The notes beneath the pieces are model-generated. The model did no database searches, had not been told where the DNA came from, and saw only the letters and a program-made list of their open reading frames with translations. From NCBI RefSeq assembly GCF_000474275.2, contig NZ_ATAE01000028.1, positions 62,001 to 126,000 on the forward strand: a stretch of DNA of 64,000 nucleotides, read 5' to 3'. This document shows, piece after piece, positions 52,957 to 61,186 of this stretch (positions are counted from its first letter, which is position 1; each line of letters begins with the position of its first letter). Position numbers and translations under genes: made by a program. The stretch comes from Alkalihalophilus marmarensis DSM 21297. Its GTDB lineage: Bacteria > Bacillota > Bacilli > Bacillales > Bacillaceae_D.

Positions 52957-53892
52957 TTATTTTTGCTTCTCAGCAATCCTTAATTTTGCAGAACGCGCTC
53001 TGTTATTAGCTGTTAACTCTTCGTTTCCTGCTACGATCGGCTTTCTTGTAATTAACTTTAATTCAGGCTCGAACCCTTCAGGTATAACCGGCAATCCTGG
53101 CGGGAGATCCGGCCCTTTACTTTTCTCTTTAAAAATTTCCTTACATAAACGATCTTCTAGGGAATGAAATGTAATGACACATATTCTTCCTTTTGGATTC
53201 GTTATTGTAATTGCATCTTCTAGCGCTTCCTCAAACGAACCGAGCTCGTCGTTAACCGCAATTCTTATTGCTTGAAACGTTCTCTTAGCTGGATGTCCAC
53301 CTGTTCTTCTTGCCGGAGCAGGTATTGCATCCTTAATGATCTCTACTAATTCTCCTGTTGTTTCAATCGTTTTAATTTCACGTCTAGCCTCGATCTTTCT
53401 GGCTATCTGTTTTGCGAATTTTTCTTCACCGTACCTTGAGATTATGGAAACAAGACGATTAAACTCCCATTCATTCACCACTTGATGAGCAGTCAAAGGT
53501 GCTGTCTGATCCATTCTCATGTCTAATGCGGCATCCTGATGATAGCTAAAGCCTCGCTCTGCTTCATCTAACTGCGGGGACGATACGCCTAAATCAAATA
53601 AGACCCCGTCTACTTTTGAGATACCATGTTTTGCAAGCTCTTCTCTTAAAAAACGGAAATTGCTGCGAATAAGAGTGAACTTTCCCTTATAAGGAGCTAA
53701 TACTTCCTCTGCATTTGAAAGTGCAGTATCATCTTGGTCAAATGCATATAAATGACCTTCATCATTCAACTGTTCTAAAATGAGCGATGAGTGGCCGGCC
53801 CCTCCTAATGTACAATCCACATAAATTCCGTCTGGCTTGATCGCCAGTCCATTTACTGATTCTTCTTTTAATACAGTCACATGGGTGAACAT
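52957..53892 (-). CDS. rsmH: 16S rRNA (cytosine-1402-N4)-methyltransferase
   Basis: SAM-dependent rRNA methyltransferase (MraW). The N-terminal [11 protein letters not shown] motif [12 protein letters not shown] and the [14 protein letters not shown] motif identify it; [18 protein letters not shown] is the inserted-domain signature. 311 aa. GAAGGTGATATC precedes the ATG. It shares the dcw promoter with mraZ. Confidence 0.95.
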   Translation of the reverse strand: MFTHVTVLKEESVNGLAIKPDGIYVDCTLGGAGHSSLILEQLNDEGHLYAFDQDDTALSNAEEVLAPYKGKFTLIRSNFRFLREELAKHGISKVDGVLFDLGVSSPQLDEAERGFSYHQDAALDMRMDQTAPLTAHQVVNEWEFNRLVSIISRYGEEKFAKQIARKIEARREIKTIETTGELVEIIKDAIPAPARRTGGHPAKRTFQAIRIAVNDELGSFEEALEDAITITNPKGRICVITFHSLEDRLCKEIFKEKSKGPDLPPGLPVIPEGFEPELKLITRKPIVAGNEELTANNRARSAKLRIAEKQK

Positions 53893-53970
53893 GATATCAC
53901 CTTCACTTTCTTTCCGATCTTGATGTCTGCCTCTTGATGTCCATAACTTGTTTGATTCTTTTCATTCATT

Positions 53971-54402
53971 CTATAAATCGAAGTCAATTAAGTTTTCAGC
54001 GATCTCCCCAAAAGAGTCTTCTGATTCCTCAAAATACTCTTCCCATTTCGCTTTACTCCATACTTCAACGCGATTTGACACCCCAATAATGACGCATTCT
54101 TTTTCAAGTTCTGCGTACTCACGCAATGTTTGGGCAATATTTACTCTTCCCTGCTTATCAAGTTCACATTCAGCGGCACCTGAAAAGAAAAATCGAGTAA
54201 AAGCTCTAGCATCTTTTTTTGTGAAAGGGAGTGTTTTTAGTTTTTCTTCTAATCGCTTCCATTCATCTAGCGGATAGACAAATAAACACCGATCGAGTCC
54301 ACGGGTTACTACAAAGGATGATCCTAGCGACTCACGAAACTTCGCTGGTATAATCATTCTTCCTTTTTCATCGACGTTGTGGCGATATTCCCCCATGAAC
54401 AT
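53971..54402 (-). CDS. mraZ: MraZ, dcw-cluster transcriptional regulator
   Basis: AbrB-like DNA-binding protein of 143 aa with two copies of the fold. [23 protein letters not shown] opens the first and [16 protein letters not shown] the second. It regulates its own operon by binding upstream repeats, three copies of which are visible. The start at 54402 gives the exact B. subtilis-type N-terminus; the frame opens at 54423. Confidence 0.95.
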   Translation of the reverse strand: MFMGEYRHNVDEKGRMIIPAKFRESLGSSFVVTRGLDRCLFVYPLDEWKRLEEKLKTLPFTKKDARAFTRFFFSGAAECELDKQGRVNIAQTLREYAELEKECVIIGVSNRVEVWSKAKWEEYFEESEDSFGEIAENLIDFDL

Positions 54403-54440
54403 CTTCCAGTCATCTCCCCCCACTTACTACCCTTAAGTTA

Positions 54441-54464
54441 CCACAACCCTCCACTTTGTACCAC
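54441..54464 (-). promoter_or_regulatory. MraZ-binding direct repeats
   Basis: On the minus strand GTGG occurs three times at an exact 10-bp period (plus-strand CCAC at 54441, 54451 and 54461). The first copy runs into a TATAGT -10 box. MraZ is known to bind direct repeats spaced by one helical turn. Confidence 0.7.
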
Positions 54465-54485
54465 TATAAATTAAATTTCGTATAA

Positions 54486-54518
54486 ACAAAAAAAATCCTG
54501 CCGCTTGACAGGATTTTT
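54486..54518 (-). terminator. Terminator after bshC
   Basis: On the minus strand AAATCCTG and CAGGATTT form a stem around a short loop, with eight T after it. It isolates bshC from the mraZ promoter. Confidence 0.85.
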
Positions 54519-54555
54519 CGTTCTCATTCTTTCGACGGTGTCTTCAAACAGTTTT

Positions 54556-56175
54556 TTACAAGAAGACAAGCTTATGCGTTGGATTCAATGACAATTTTTG
54601 TTTCATTATTCGGCCAATTGCATCATAACCAGCTAAGTTTAGTAAAAGTATGGGATGAATTACGCGTTCTTGCGGTCGTTTTAACGGATAAAGCCAAGAG
54701 TCAGCTTCGTCAAATTTCGAAAGCGCCTTACTATGTTTTTGTTCAAGATGAAGTTCTAATTTTCTTTTTATAAAATCAAGTTGATCTAAAATCATTACTT
54801 CATTTTTCTGCGAAAGCTTATGAAGGGTGTCATCCATTTCATTTGCTAAGAGTTGGATATCTTTGTGAGCATCGCGTATTGATTGTTCTGCTTTAGTAAC
54901 AACTTCTTCTATTGGGTAGCTCTCAATCGCATCTAACCATTTCGATTTCATATCCATCGCCTTACCAGTTAGGAGGCTTTCATAGGAATACCCACATTCC
55001 TCCACCCACCTTTGCACATGTCTAGGAACAATGGTCATTTGCATTCTAGGAGTGAGAGGCGGCATTTTCAAATTAAAAAGAGTGAAAACAGGCTTTAATG
55101 TCGCCCAATAGCGAAGCTCTCCAGGACCAGCAACAAAAGTTAGCACTGGCAAGAGCATCTCTTGCATTAGGGGTCTGGTTACTACGTTGTTACTAAAATG
55201 CTCTGGATGTTTGGTTATTAGATCGACGAGTTCACTTTTAGAGAGTTGGATATCTGTTCCCCTCACATAAAAAGAACCGTCTTTATAATCTAATCGTTTA
55301 CGCTCATTTTTAACAGTATAAAAGAGATGAGCATTTTCCTTGTCAGTTGAGATCGGATCCCCGTACCCTTTTCCGCTAAATCTCTTTTCCCCTTCTGCCT
55401 GAGCTTTTTGAAGCTCTTCCACTTGATCAACCATTGCCATAAAATAATCGGTCTCAACTTTTCTTAGGGCAGGGTGATCAGAATCAAGCAATATTAACCC
55501 TTCATCTTTAAATAGCCAATTCATTAGTATAGAGAAGAAATCTACAAATGAATGACTATTTTTAAGATATCCTTTTATTTGAGCAATTAAGCCTTCCGTA
55601 TAGTCCGTTTCCGGCAGTGTTTTAAACACATCATCGAGCCATTTAGATACTTTATCTACAGGTAAATCGGTATTAGATAATGACTGCATGTTGTCAACGA
55701 TATCAAGCCCTGCCTTTTTCCACGCGCTGCCGTTATTTGTATACACAAATCTGACTTCCTCTAGGTCGTGATCTTCCCCCGCCACCCAAAAAATAGGTAC
55801 GACAGGAACATCTAATTCACGTTCTTGTTCCTTAGCAAGTAAAATAATCGTCATTGCTTTATATACCGTGTAAAGAGGACCTGTCAAAAGCCCTGCCTGC
55901 TGACCGCCAACTACAGCTACTGTATGTGGATCTAATAGTTTTTCTATATTTTGTTTCACCGCATCATTGTACGGCAGTTCATTGTGAGTCTGATATAAAT
56001 GTTCTACTAGTGCTTCTCTTGGAAAAGAACGAGCCTTAAGGTCTTCAACGCGTTTTTTAAATCGTTCGTTATCTGTTTGAGAATAATCAAAGCAATCCCC
56101 TATGCCGGGATGACCTTCTAAGTAATCAAACAAAAACCCTGACTTCGCTGCAATGTCCATTTCTTTAACTTCCAT
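54556..56175 (-). CDS. bshC: BshC, bacillithiol synthase (cysteine-adding enzyme)
   Basis: Adds cysteine to glucosaminyl-malate to complete bacillithiol, the main low-molecular thiol of Bacillus. The 539-aa protein aligns throughout with BshC/YllA: an N-terminal Rossmann-like part with VAVVGGQQAGLLTGPLYT, VPIFWVAGEDHDLEEV, and the coiled-coil insert near 420-470. The start at 56175 is kept because the family N-terminus begins there. Confidence 0.93.
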   Translation of the reverse strand: MEVKEMDIAAKSGFLFDYLEGHPGIGDCFDYSQTDNERFKKRVEDLKARSFPREALVEHLYQTHNELPYNDAVKQNIEKLLDPHTVAVVGGQQAGLLTGPLYTVYKAMTIILLAKEQERELDVPVVPIFWVAGEDHDLEEVRFVYTNNGSAWKKAGLDIVDNMQSLSNTDLPVDKVSKWLDDVFKTLPETDYTEGLIAQIKGYLKNSHSFVDFFSILMNWLFKDEGLILLDSDHPALRKVETDYFMAMVDQVEELQKAQAEGEKRFSGKGYGDPISTDKENAHLFYTVKNERKRLDYKDGSFYVRGTDIQLSKSELVDLITKHPEHFSNNVVTRPLMQEMLLPVLTFVAGPGELRYWATLKPVFTLFNLKMPPLTPRMQMTIVPRHVQRWVEECGYSYESLLTGKAMDMKSKWLDAIESYPIEEVVTKAEQSIRDAHKDIQLLANEMDDTLHKLSQKNEVMILDQLDFIKRKLELHLEQKHSKALSKFDEADSWLYPLKRPQERVIHPILLLNLAGYDAIGRIMKQKLSLNPTHKLVFL

Positions 56176-56276
56176 TGAAAAGACATCCCTTCGTTTATGT
56201 AATCATCCTTTATAATAGCAAAGTAAAGCACTCACACCAAATTATAAGCTTCAATTTCCAAAAAGAAAAAGACTCA

Positions 56277-56663
56277 TTATAAACTATAAATGAGTCTTGT
56301 AATTAATCCATATCCACTTAAAACGAGGTACAAAAAGAAGAACAATAAAAAATTAAATCGCCAAATGCCTTTAAACAACTTCCTCACATGGATATCCTCT
56401 GCCACTTTCCAATGAATAATGGTAAAAATAAGTGCAACTAAAAAGAATACGGTTAATAATAACCAAAAGAAAGACCTCGACCAGATTTCTAAAATAATAA
56501 AATATACAGCGGCTACAAAAAATAACACAGAGACATCTGAAGCAAGACGGATAGCCCTAGATTTGTTCTTTGTCATTTTCACCGTAACAATGTAAAAAAT
56601 ATACCACCCCAACAATGGCAGCGTAATTACGGTTGCTAACAGCCATGCAAACGCAGTTGTCAT
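56277..56663 (-). CDS. DUF3397 membrane protein
   Basis: A 128-aa protein with four predicted membrane helices (about 5-25, 42-60, 66-84, 100-122). It resembles the DUF3397 family found between bshC and panE-like genes in Bacillaceae. Function is unknown. Confidence 0.75.
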   Translation of the reverse strand: MTTAFAWLLATVITLPLLGWYIFYIVTVKMTKNKSRAIRLASDVSVLFFVAAVYFIILEIWSRSFFWLLLTVFFLVALIFTIIHWKVAEDIHVRKLFKGIWRFNFLLFFFLYLVLSGYGLITRLIYSL

Positions 56664-56680
56664 GGTTTTCCTCCTTTCAT

Positions 56681-57577
56681 TTAAACTTCCAACCCTTTAA
56701 CAGCATGATGGACAAATGTGATGTATGGGTGGGGAACATTATTTTTTCTTGCTTCTTTTATGAGATAGCCAGTGATACTGTCAATTTCAGTTGGAATCCC
56801 CTTTAAAAGATCGGTTAACATTGATGACTGATTACTAGCTGTTTTTTCACATACTTGGGCTAACAACGACCACATCTCGTCGTAATCATTTCTATTTAAA
56901 ATCCTCATTGCTTCATTAAACAACGGCCTTACAAGATCTTTATAATATGAATTTTCAAGCAGAACACCATTTTTCACTTTTAAAATAGCGGTTAGCGGAT
57001 TTATACAAACGTTAATGATTAACTTTGTTTGAAGCATATCTATCCAATCAGTTTCTGCTTTTACCGGAAATCCGATAGAACTAGTATTCTCCCATAATGG
57101 GTCTAATTCCTTTTTTGAAAAATTAATAGGTGACCACCTAATTCTGCCGGCACCAGTATGATTCACGCTTGTAAGAGATTTGCGGACAGCCCCATGCTCT
57201 ACTACTCCAACAGCTGCTTTGGAATCCGTTTGCAATTCATAGATAACGGGTATATGTCCCATACCATTAGATAAAAAAAGGATATGATCGAAATTAATAC
57301 GATTGTTTCTTATTATCTCTAATACAGATGTGATTTGATGCGATTTTACTGCAAGGATAAGACAATCACTTGATTGATTGCCCCACTCATCTAATGGCAT
57401 TGCATGAAGAGATACCGATTGTTCTTTTTCCTTATGTATAACAGTTATGCCTTTTTCTTTTATCGCTTCAGCTTGTTCTGCTGTACGTGTCAGCAAGCTG
57501 ATATTCTTGCCAGCTCGCGCTAAATAATAGGAGCAAAGTAACCCTATAGCTCCTCCACCTACTAAATGCACCTTCAT
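56681..57577 (-). CDS. Ketopantoate reductase-like protein (PanE/ApbA family)
   Basis: NADPH-dependent 2-dehydropantoate 2-reductase fold of 298 aa. The nucleotide loop VGGGAIGLLCSY, LILAVKSHQ and the catalytic Lys region LQTKLIINVCINPLTAI are visible. It fits the position of B. subtilis ylbQ/panE, upstream of bshC. The start at 57577 follows AAAAAGGTGAG. It probably serves pantothenate synthesis; other 2-ketoacid substrates are possible. Confidence 0.85.
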   Translation of the reverse strand: MKVHLVGGGAIGLLCSYYLARAGKNISLLTRTAEQAEAIKEKGITVIHKEKEQSVSLHAMPLDEWGNQSSDCLILAVKSHQITSVLEIIRNNRINFDHILFLSNGMGHIPVIYELQTDSKAAVGVVEHGAVRKSLTSVNHTGAGRIRWSPINFSKKELDPLWENTSSIGFPVKAETDWIDMLQTKLIINVCINPLTAILKVKNGVLLENSYYKDLVRPLFNEAMRILNRNDYDEMWSLLAQVCEKTASNQSSMLTDLLKGIPTEIDSITGYLIKEARKNNVPHPYITFVHHAVKGLEV

Positions 57578-57703
57578 TTGTCTCACCTTTTTCATAATTC
57601 TTTTCAAATTGTACCATAATCATCCATAATTCAGACACACTTTTATTTTTCTGAATATTATTTCTTTTTATTTAAGGGCCAGAATTTTTAGTTTTTATAA
57701 CGC

Positions 57704-57732
57704 TTACATTACATTTTGTAGTAGAATATAAG
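57704..57732 (+). promoter_or_regulatory. Possible sigma-A promoter of ylbP
   Basis: TTACAT (57704-57709), 17 bp, TATAAG (57727-57732). It lies 108 bp upstream of ylbP and points at it. Confidence 0.4.
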
Positions 57733-57840
57733 TAGAAGTTCCATGCATCAACTATATGGTTGGAATCAAAATTTGATTTTGCAGGAAAACATTTTGGTAC
57801 CGATCAACAACAATGAAGCTTTTCATAAGGAGGAAATGAT

Positions 57841-58359
57841 ATGACACACTTTGAAGTTCAACGGTTACTTGTTAATTATAAAACACTTGAGGAATTTAAA
57901 AACTTCCGTGAATTTGGAGCAGCAGAGCTTTCGATGAAAGATGATCTTGAAGCCAATATTATTGAAAACGACAGCGAGTCACCTTTTTATGGAATCTATT
58001 TTGGCAAGAAGCTCGTAGCACGAATGAGCCTTTATCGTATTGAAGGTAAGTTTGACCGTTATTTTGAGCCTCAACAAGACTACCTTGAATTATGGAAGCT
58101 AGAAGTACTAGAGCCATATAGAGGAAAAGGGTATGGTTCGGCTCTTGTTGACTTTGCTAAAAGCTTTAAACTCCCTATTAAAACAAATGCCCGTCAAGGA
58201 TCAAGCGATTTCTGGGAGCGGATGGGCTTTGAATCATCAACTTACCAACCAAGCCGTGACCGTGGAGAAAGCCCGTTTGTATGGTATCCTTTAGGCGTGC
58301 AAGAACAAGTAAGTGCTGCTCCTGAGATGCCAACTATCGAATCTTCTTCATCTATTTAA
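57841..58359 (+). CDS. ylbP: YlbP, GNAT-family N-acetyltransferase
   Basis: A 172-aa GNAT-fold protein. The acetyl-CoA-binding motif LEPYRGKGYGSALVDFAK (about residues 92-110) and KTNARQGSSDFWERMGF are typical. It is close to B. subtilis YlbP over most of its length, with an extra Ser-rich tail. The substrate is unknown. AAGGAGG precedes the ATG. Confidence 0.92.
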   Translation: MTHFEVQRLLVNYKTLEEFKNFREFGAAELSMKDDLEANIIENDSESPFYGIYFGKKLVARMSLYRIEGKFDRYFEPQQDYLELWKLEVLEPYRGKGYGSALVDFAKSFKLPIKTNARQGSSDFWERMGFESSTYQPSRDRGESPFVWYPLGVQEQVSAAPEMPTIESSSSI

Positions 58360-58402
58360 TTACAAGCGTTATAATTGCAGGCGTCTTAATTGCAAGCGTT
58401 TT
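58358..58402. repeat. 15-bp imperfect tandem repeat after ylbP
   Basis: Three units starting at 58358, 58373 and 58388, each AATT[A/G]CA[A/G]GCGT followed by a variable T-rich end. The first begins in the ylbP stop codon; a partial fourth starts at 58403. Confidence 0.75.
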
Positions 58403-58438
58403 AATTGATAATGATTCGACCAAACTCACACTAATCAA

Positions 58439-58466
58439 AAGAAGCGATCCGCTTGGATCGCTTCTT
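58439..58466. terminator. Bidirectional terminator between ylbP and ylbO
   Basis: Perfect 12-bp stem AAGAAGCGATCC/GGATCGCTTCTT with loop GCTT, between converging genes and abutting the ylbO stop. Confidence 0.85.
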
Positions 58467-59048
58467 CTATTTTGTAGACCTGGCAACATTTTTGGGCTCC
58501 TGATCATAAAATGAGAGCTGTCTAGCTCGGTCCATGATTCCAATCAAAGCCTTGTAATCCTCAGCAATAATTCTCTTTTCTTTTTCAAGTCTCTCCACTT
58601 TTTTAATCAGCTCAGCGTTTTCACTTTCTAACCGTTTAATCATCTGTACATTCTCGATACTCTTATCATTTTGATGGTAAGCCTCAAGGAATGTAATGAC
58701 TTTTTCCATTGTAAGATCTTTCTCTTCAAGGCTGTGCGGCTCAGCTGCTTGAAGAGAATCTCCTATAGCATCAGTACGTACCTCTTCTTCAGCACTGGCC
58801 TCAAAAGGTTCTGCAGCAACCTTTGCCTTAGAACGCTGCTTCTTAGCTAAACTAATAGCAGATTCATATTTTTTTCTAATAGCAGAGTTCCAGCGAAACC
58901 CGCAAGCGGCACTCGTTCTTGAAAGGCGCTCTCCTACCTCTTCAAAGGCCGCTAATTGAGTGCTGCCTTCCCTAATATGTCGTAGGACAACCTCTGCTAA
59001 TATTAGATCTTCATCTGTACTCCAAGCATCTTGACGAATAGTTGTCAT
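58467..59048 (-). CDS. ylbO: YlbO, RsfA-family Myb-like transcription factor
   Basis: A 193-aa protein with an N-terminal Myb/SANT-like DNA-binding domain ([21 protein letters not shown] ... [13 protein letters not shown]) and a C-terminal coiled coil (about 130-175). It resembles RsfA, a prespore regulator under SigF/SigG. The likely start is the ATG at 59048, with GGAGGGTG upstream. Confidence 0.88.
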   Translation of the reverse strand: MTTIRQDAWSTDEDLILAEVVLRHIREGSTQLAAFEEVGERLSRTSAACGFRWNSAIRKKYESAISLAKKQRSKAKVAAEPFEASAEEEVRTDAIGDSLQAAEPHSLEEKDLTMEKVITFLEAYHQNDKSIENVQMIKRLESENAELIKKVERLEKEKRIIAEDYKALIGIMDRARQLSFYDQEPKNVARSTK

Positions 59049-59068
59049 CAAACACCCTCCTTTACTTT

Positions 59069-59180
59069 CATTGGTTCATTAATCCATTGATTCATTAATG
59101 GAAAAACCAATATGTGCAAACCACGGTACGTAATTGATCATACGCAAACCATAGTGCGCAATCCTTAATTGATAGTATGC
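59069..59180. repeat. Two sets of short tandem repeats upstream of ylbO
   Basis: Set 1: 16-bp units CATTGGTTCATTAATC and CATTGATTCATTAATG at 59069-59100. Set 2: two diverged units of 30 and 35 bp (59111-59140 and 59141-59175), both with GCAAACCA, a GT-CG core and AATTGAT. They fill most of the ylbO-enoyl-CoA-hydratase gap. No coding frame is seen; they may be operators or decayed repeats. Confidence 0.6.
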
Positions 59181-59277
59181 AGTTACTAGAGGAGATAGAC
59201 TTTGTTCTAGTAAGAGATTATGTCCTTCTTACATGAACTCTATTCGCCATTTGCTTATTTATTCAATAGTAAGCTTA

Positions 59278-60036
59278 TTATGTACGATTTAGAAAAGCAT
59301 CTACGGCTTGATGGTGAGCATCTGTTTCCCATAGTCTCGCACATTCTGCGGTTTCTGCTTGCATTCGGCTTGAAAATACTTCACGGTCAAGTTTACCTGT
59401 AAATCTAGATTTATATGCTTCAAGGACTCCTTTTTCTAACTTAATATATGGAGTGAGCCACTCAAGCACTCCGCTTCTAAAAGGTTCTCCTAAAATTATA
59501 CCTTGCAGGTAACCAAGCGCTCTCGCTTCATCTGCCTTATATATTTTCGCGGTCATTAACATTTCCATCGCTGCTGGCTGGGGAAGTCTTTCATATAGCA
59601 TAGACGCACCGCCCCATCCTGTTGTAATGCCAAGCTTCCCTTGAATAAAACCAACTTTAACATGAGGAGCAGCTATCCTAATATCACAAGATGATGCTAA
59701 TTCACAGCCTCCCCCGACTGCCACACCGTTTAACGCACACACAGTAAGCTTTGGAAAGAAGAAAATTTCTTCTAAGACGTTTCGCATTTTACTTAACATA
59801 CCTAAGGCTTCTTCTTCTGTCTTCAGCTTGTGAAACACAGAGAGATCCCCGCCTGAACAAAAGGCCGCATCGCCTTCTCCAGTAAAGATTACTACTTTAC
59901 TATCGTCATCTCGAGCTATTTTGAGTCCTGCCAAGAGCTCATCCATCACTTCTTCATCTATTGCGTTTCTAAGTTCTTCTCTATTCAATATAATCCATGT
60001 AATCTCATTCTCTTGTACAATATTTACTTTCTTCAC
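59278..60036 (-). CDS. Enoyl-CoA hydratase/isomerase family protein
   Basis: A 252-aa crotonase-fold protein. The oxyanion-hole segment CALNGVAVGGGCELASSCDIRIAAP and the FCSGGDL motif are intact; the catalytic Glu region reads GKLGITTGWGGASML, where the usual first Glu is not obvious. It starts with GTG behind AAGGGGG. It is likely to act on a CoA thioester; the substrate is unknown. Confidence 0.85.
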   Translation of the reverse strand: MKKVNIVQENEITWIILNREELRNAIDEEVMDELLAGLKIARDDDSKVVIFTGEGDAAFCSGGDLSVFHKLKTEEEALGMLSKMRNVLEEIFFFPKLTVCALNGVAVGGGCELASSCDIRIAAPHVKVGFIQGKLGITTGWGGASMLYERLPQPAAMEMLMTAKIYKADEARALGYLQGIILGEPFRSGVLEWLTPYIKLEKGVLEAYKSRFTGKLDREVFSSRMQAETAECARLWETDAHHQAVDAFLNRT

Positions 60037-60093
60037 TGTTGATTCCCCCTTCTAAAACATTGATTCGACAAATTCTCATAAATTCCTTTTCAT

Positions 60094-60129
60094 AAAAAAT
60101 AAGCAAGGAGCTAAAAGCTCCTTGCTTAT
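60094..60129 (-). terminator. Terminator after rpmF
   Basis: On the minus strand AAGCAAGGAGC and GCTCCTTGCTT pair perfectly (60101-60111 and 60117-60127) and ATTTTTT follows. Confidence 0.9.
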
Positions 60130-60149
60130 ACGTTGTTATCACGTCAATA

Positions 60150-60323
60150 TTACTTGCTGATTACGTCTTGGCCTTTGTATGAGCCACACTCTTTACATAC
60201 GCGGTGAGCAAGTTTTAATTCTCCACACTCAGGGCATTTAGTCATGCCAGGTACTGCTAATTTGTAGTGAGTACGACGCTTATTTTTGCGAGTTTTAGAA
60301 GTTCTTCTAAAAGGTACTGCCAT
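60150..60323 (-). CDS. rpmF: Ribosomal protein L32 (zinc-ribbon form)
   Basis: A 57-aa protein of the large subunit. The basic N-terminus [18 protein letters not shown] and the four-Cys ribbon CPECG...CKECG mark the zinc-containing form. AAGGAGGTGGG precedes two ATG codons; the second (60323) gives the usual MAVPF. It is co-transcribed with ylbN. Confidence 0.96.
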   Translation of the reverse strand: MAVPFRRTSKTRKNKRRTHYKLAVPGMTKCPECGELKLAHRVCKECGSYKGQDVISK

Positions 60324-60427
60324 CATTCCCACCTCCTTATAGGATTTAAATGATTACTAGTTCATATTAAACGAAAGCTAGCTTGTATGAAATGAAGGGC
60401 CGAGCAAATGTCGGTGCTTCGATTTTC

Positions 60428-60946
60428 TTACTTCTTGTCATCAAAAAATTTCGCTAGACCCGCAAGTCTCGGATCTACTTTCTTTTCTTGATCTTCTTCA
60501 GTCACAATTCCCCATCCTTTTCCTGAAGGGGGAGCTTGTGGATCCTCTTGATTTTCAGCATACACTTGAAGCGGAATCTCAAGGAGAATATACTCTTTAA
60601 TCGCTGGTGTTAAATCTACCAGGTCTCCTGTAATGACGTTCGCTTCTTCATGATCTTCTTTTGAAATGTGATACGCGTTCTCAGGTCGGAACTGCTCAAT
60701 CACATTAAGATCTATTGGGAATAAAACATCCACTAATGTTCGTGAACAAGGAAGCGTTAATTCTCCAGTAATATGAAGGCTAAACGTTAAAAGCTGACCT
60801 GAATAAGTCAACTCCCCCTGAACTCGAATAGGAGATATGTTGCGAATTTCAGCATTTTGTTCTTTTAGATCTGATAAATCAATCGTTTCATCAAAAATAA
60901 AAGGTTTATGCTTAGCAATTTGCAGCTGTTGCAATGTCCATTTCAT
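60428..60946 (-). CDS. ylbN: YlbN, YceD/DUF177 family protein
   Basis: A 172-aa protein of the DUF177 family, usually found directly before rpmF. The conserved C-R/T segment GELTLPCSRTLVDVLFPID and the final DPRLAGLAKFFDDK are present. In relatives it is linked to 23S rRNA accumulation; not provable here. The start at 60946 follows AAGAGGTGAT. Confidence 0.92.
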   Translation of the reverse strand: MKWTLQQLQIAKHKPFIFDETIDLSDLKEQNAEIRNISPIRVQGELTYSGQLLTFSLHITGELTLPCSRTLVDVLFPIDLNVIEQFRPENAYHISKEDHEEANVITGDLVDLTPAIKEYILLEIPLQVYAENQEDPQAPPSGKGWGIVTEEDQEKKVDPRLAGLAKFFDDKK

Positions 60947-60975
60947 GATCAATCACCTCTTGGGCAACAAAAATA

Positions 60976-61004
60976 ATTATAGACTTACGCTATTTGTTTG
61001 TCAA
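60976..61004 (-). promoter_or_regulatory. Sigma-A promoter of ylbN-rpmF
   Basis: On the minus strand TTGACA (60999-61004), 17 bp, TATAAT (60976-60981): a full consensus promoter, 30 bp upstream of the ylbN start. Confidence 0.9.
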
Positions 61005-61078
61005 CCTTTTTTCTTTACACAGTTTTGTCTATAATATAGGCAACAAACCGATAATGTAGTCAAAGAAAACACATAAAA

Positions 61079-61108
61079 AGATTAAACGAATATTTTTTCG
61101 TTTAATCT
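61079..61108. other. Perfect 12-bp inverted repeat in the ylbN-tmcAL gap
   Basis: AGATTAAACGAA (61079-61090) and TTCGTTTAATCT (61097-61108) with a 6-nt loop. On the minus strand it is followed by TTTTTA and looks like a terminator, yet it lies upstream of the ylbN promoter. It may block transcription from the tmcAL side or act as an operator. Confidence 0.6.
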
Positions 61109-61186
61109 TCGCAATAAGACATATTGTACCATGTTGTGATAGCTTAGTAAAGGAAGCTGAGTAAGACATTGAAATGAGGGATTTGA

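Noticed and set aside
53948-54277. Plus-strand open frame of 109 codons
   Set aside because: It is antisense to mraZ, has no ribosome site and no recognisable protein features: a shadow of the conserved gene.
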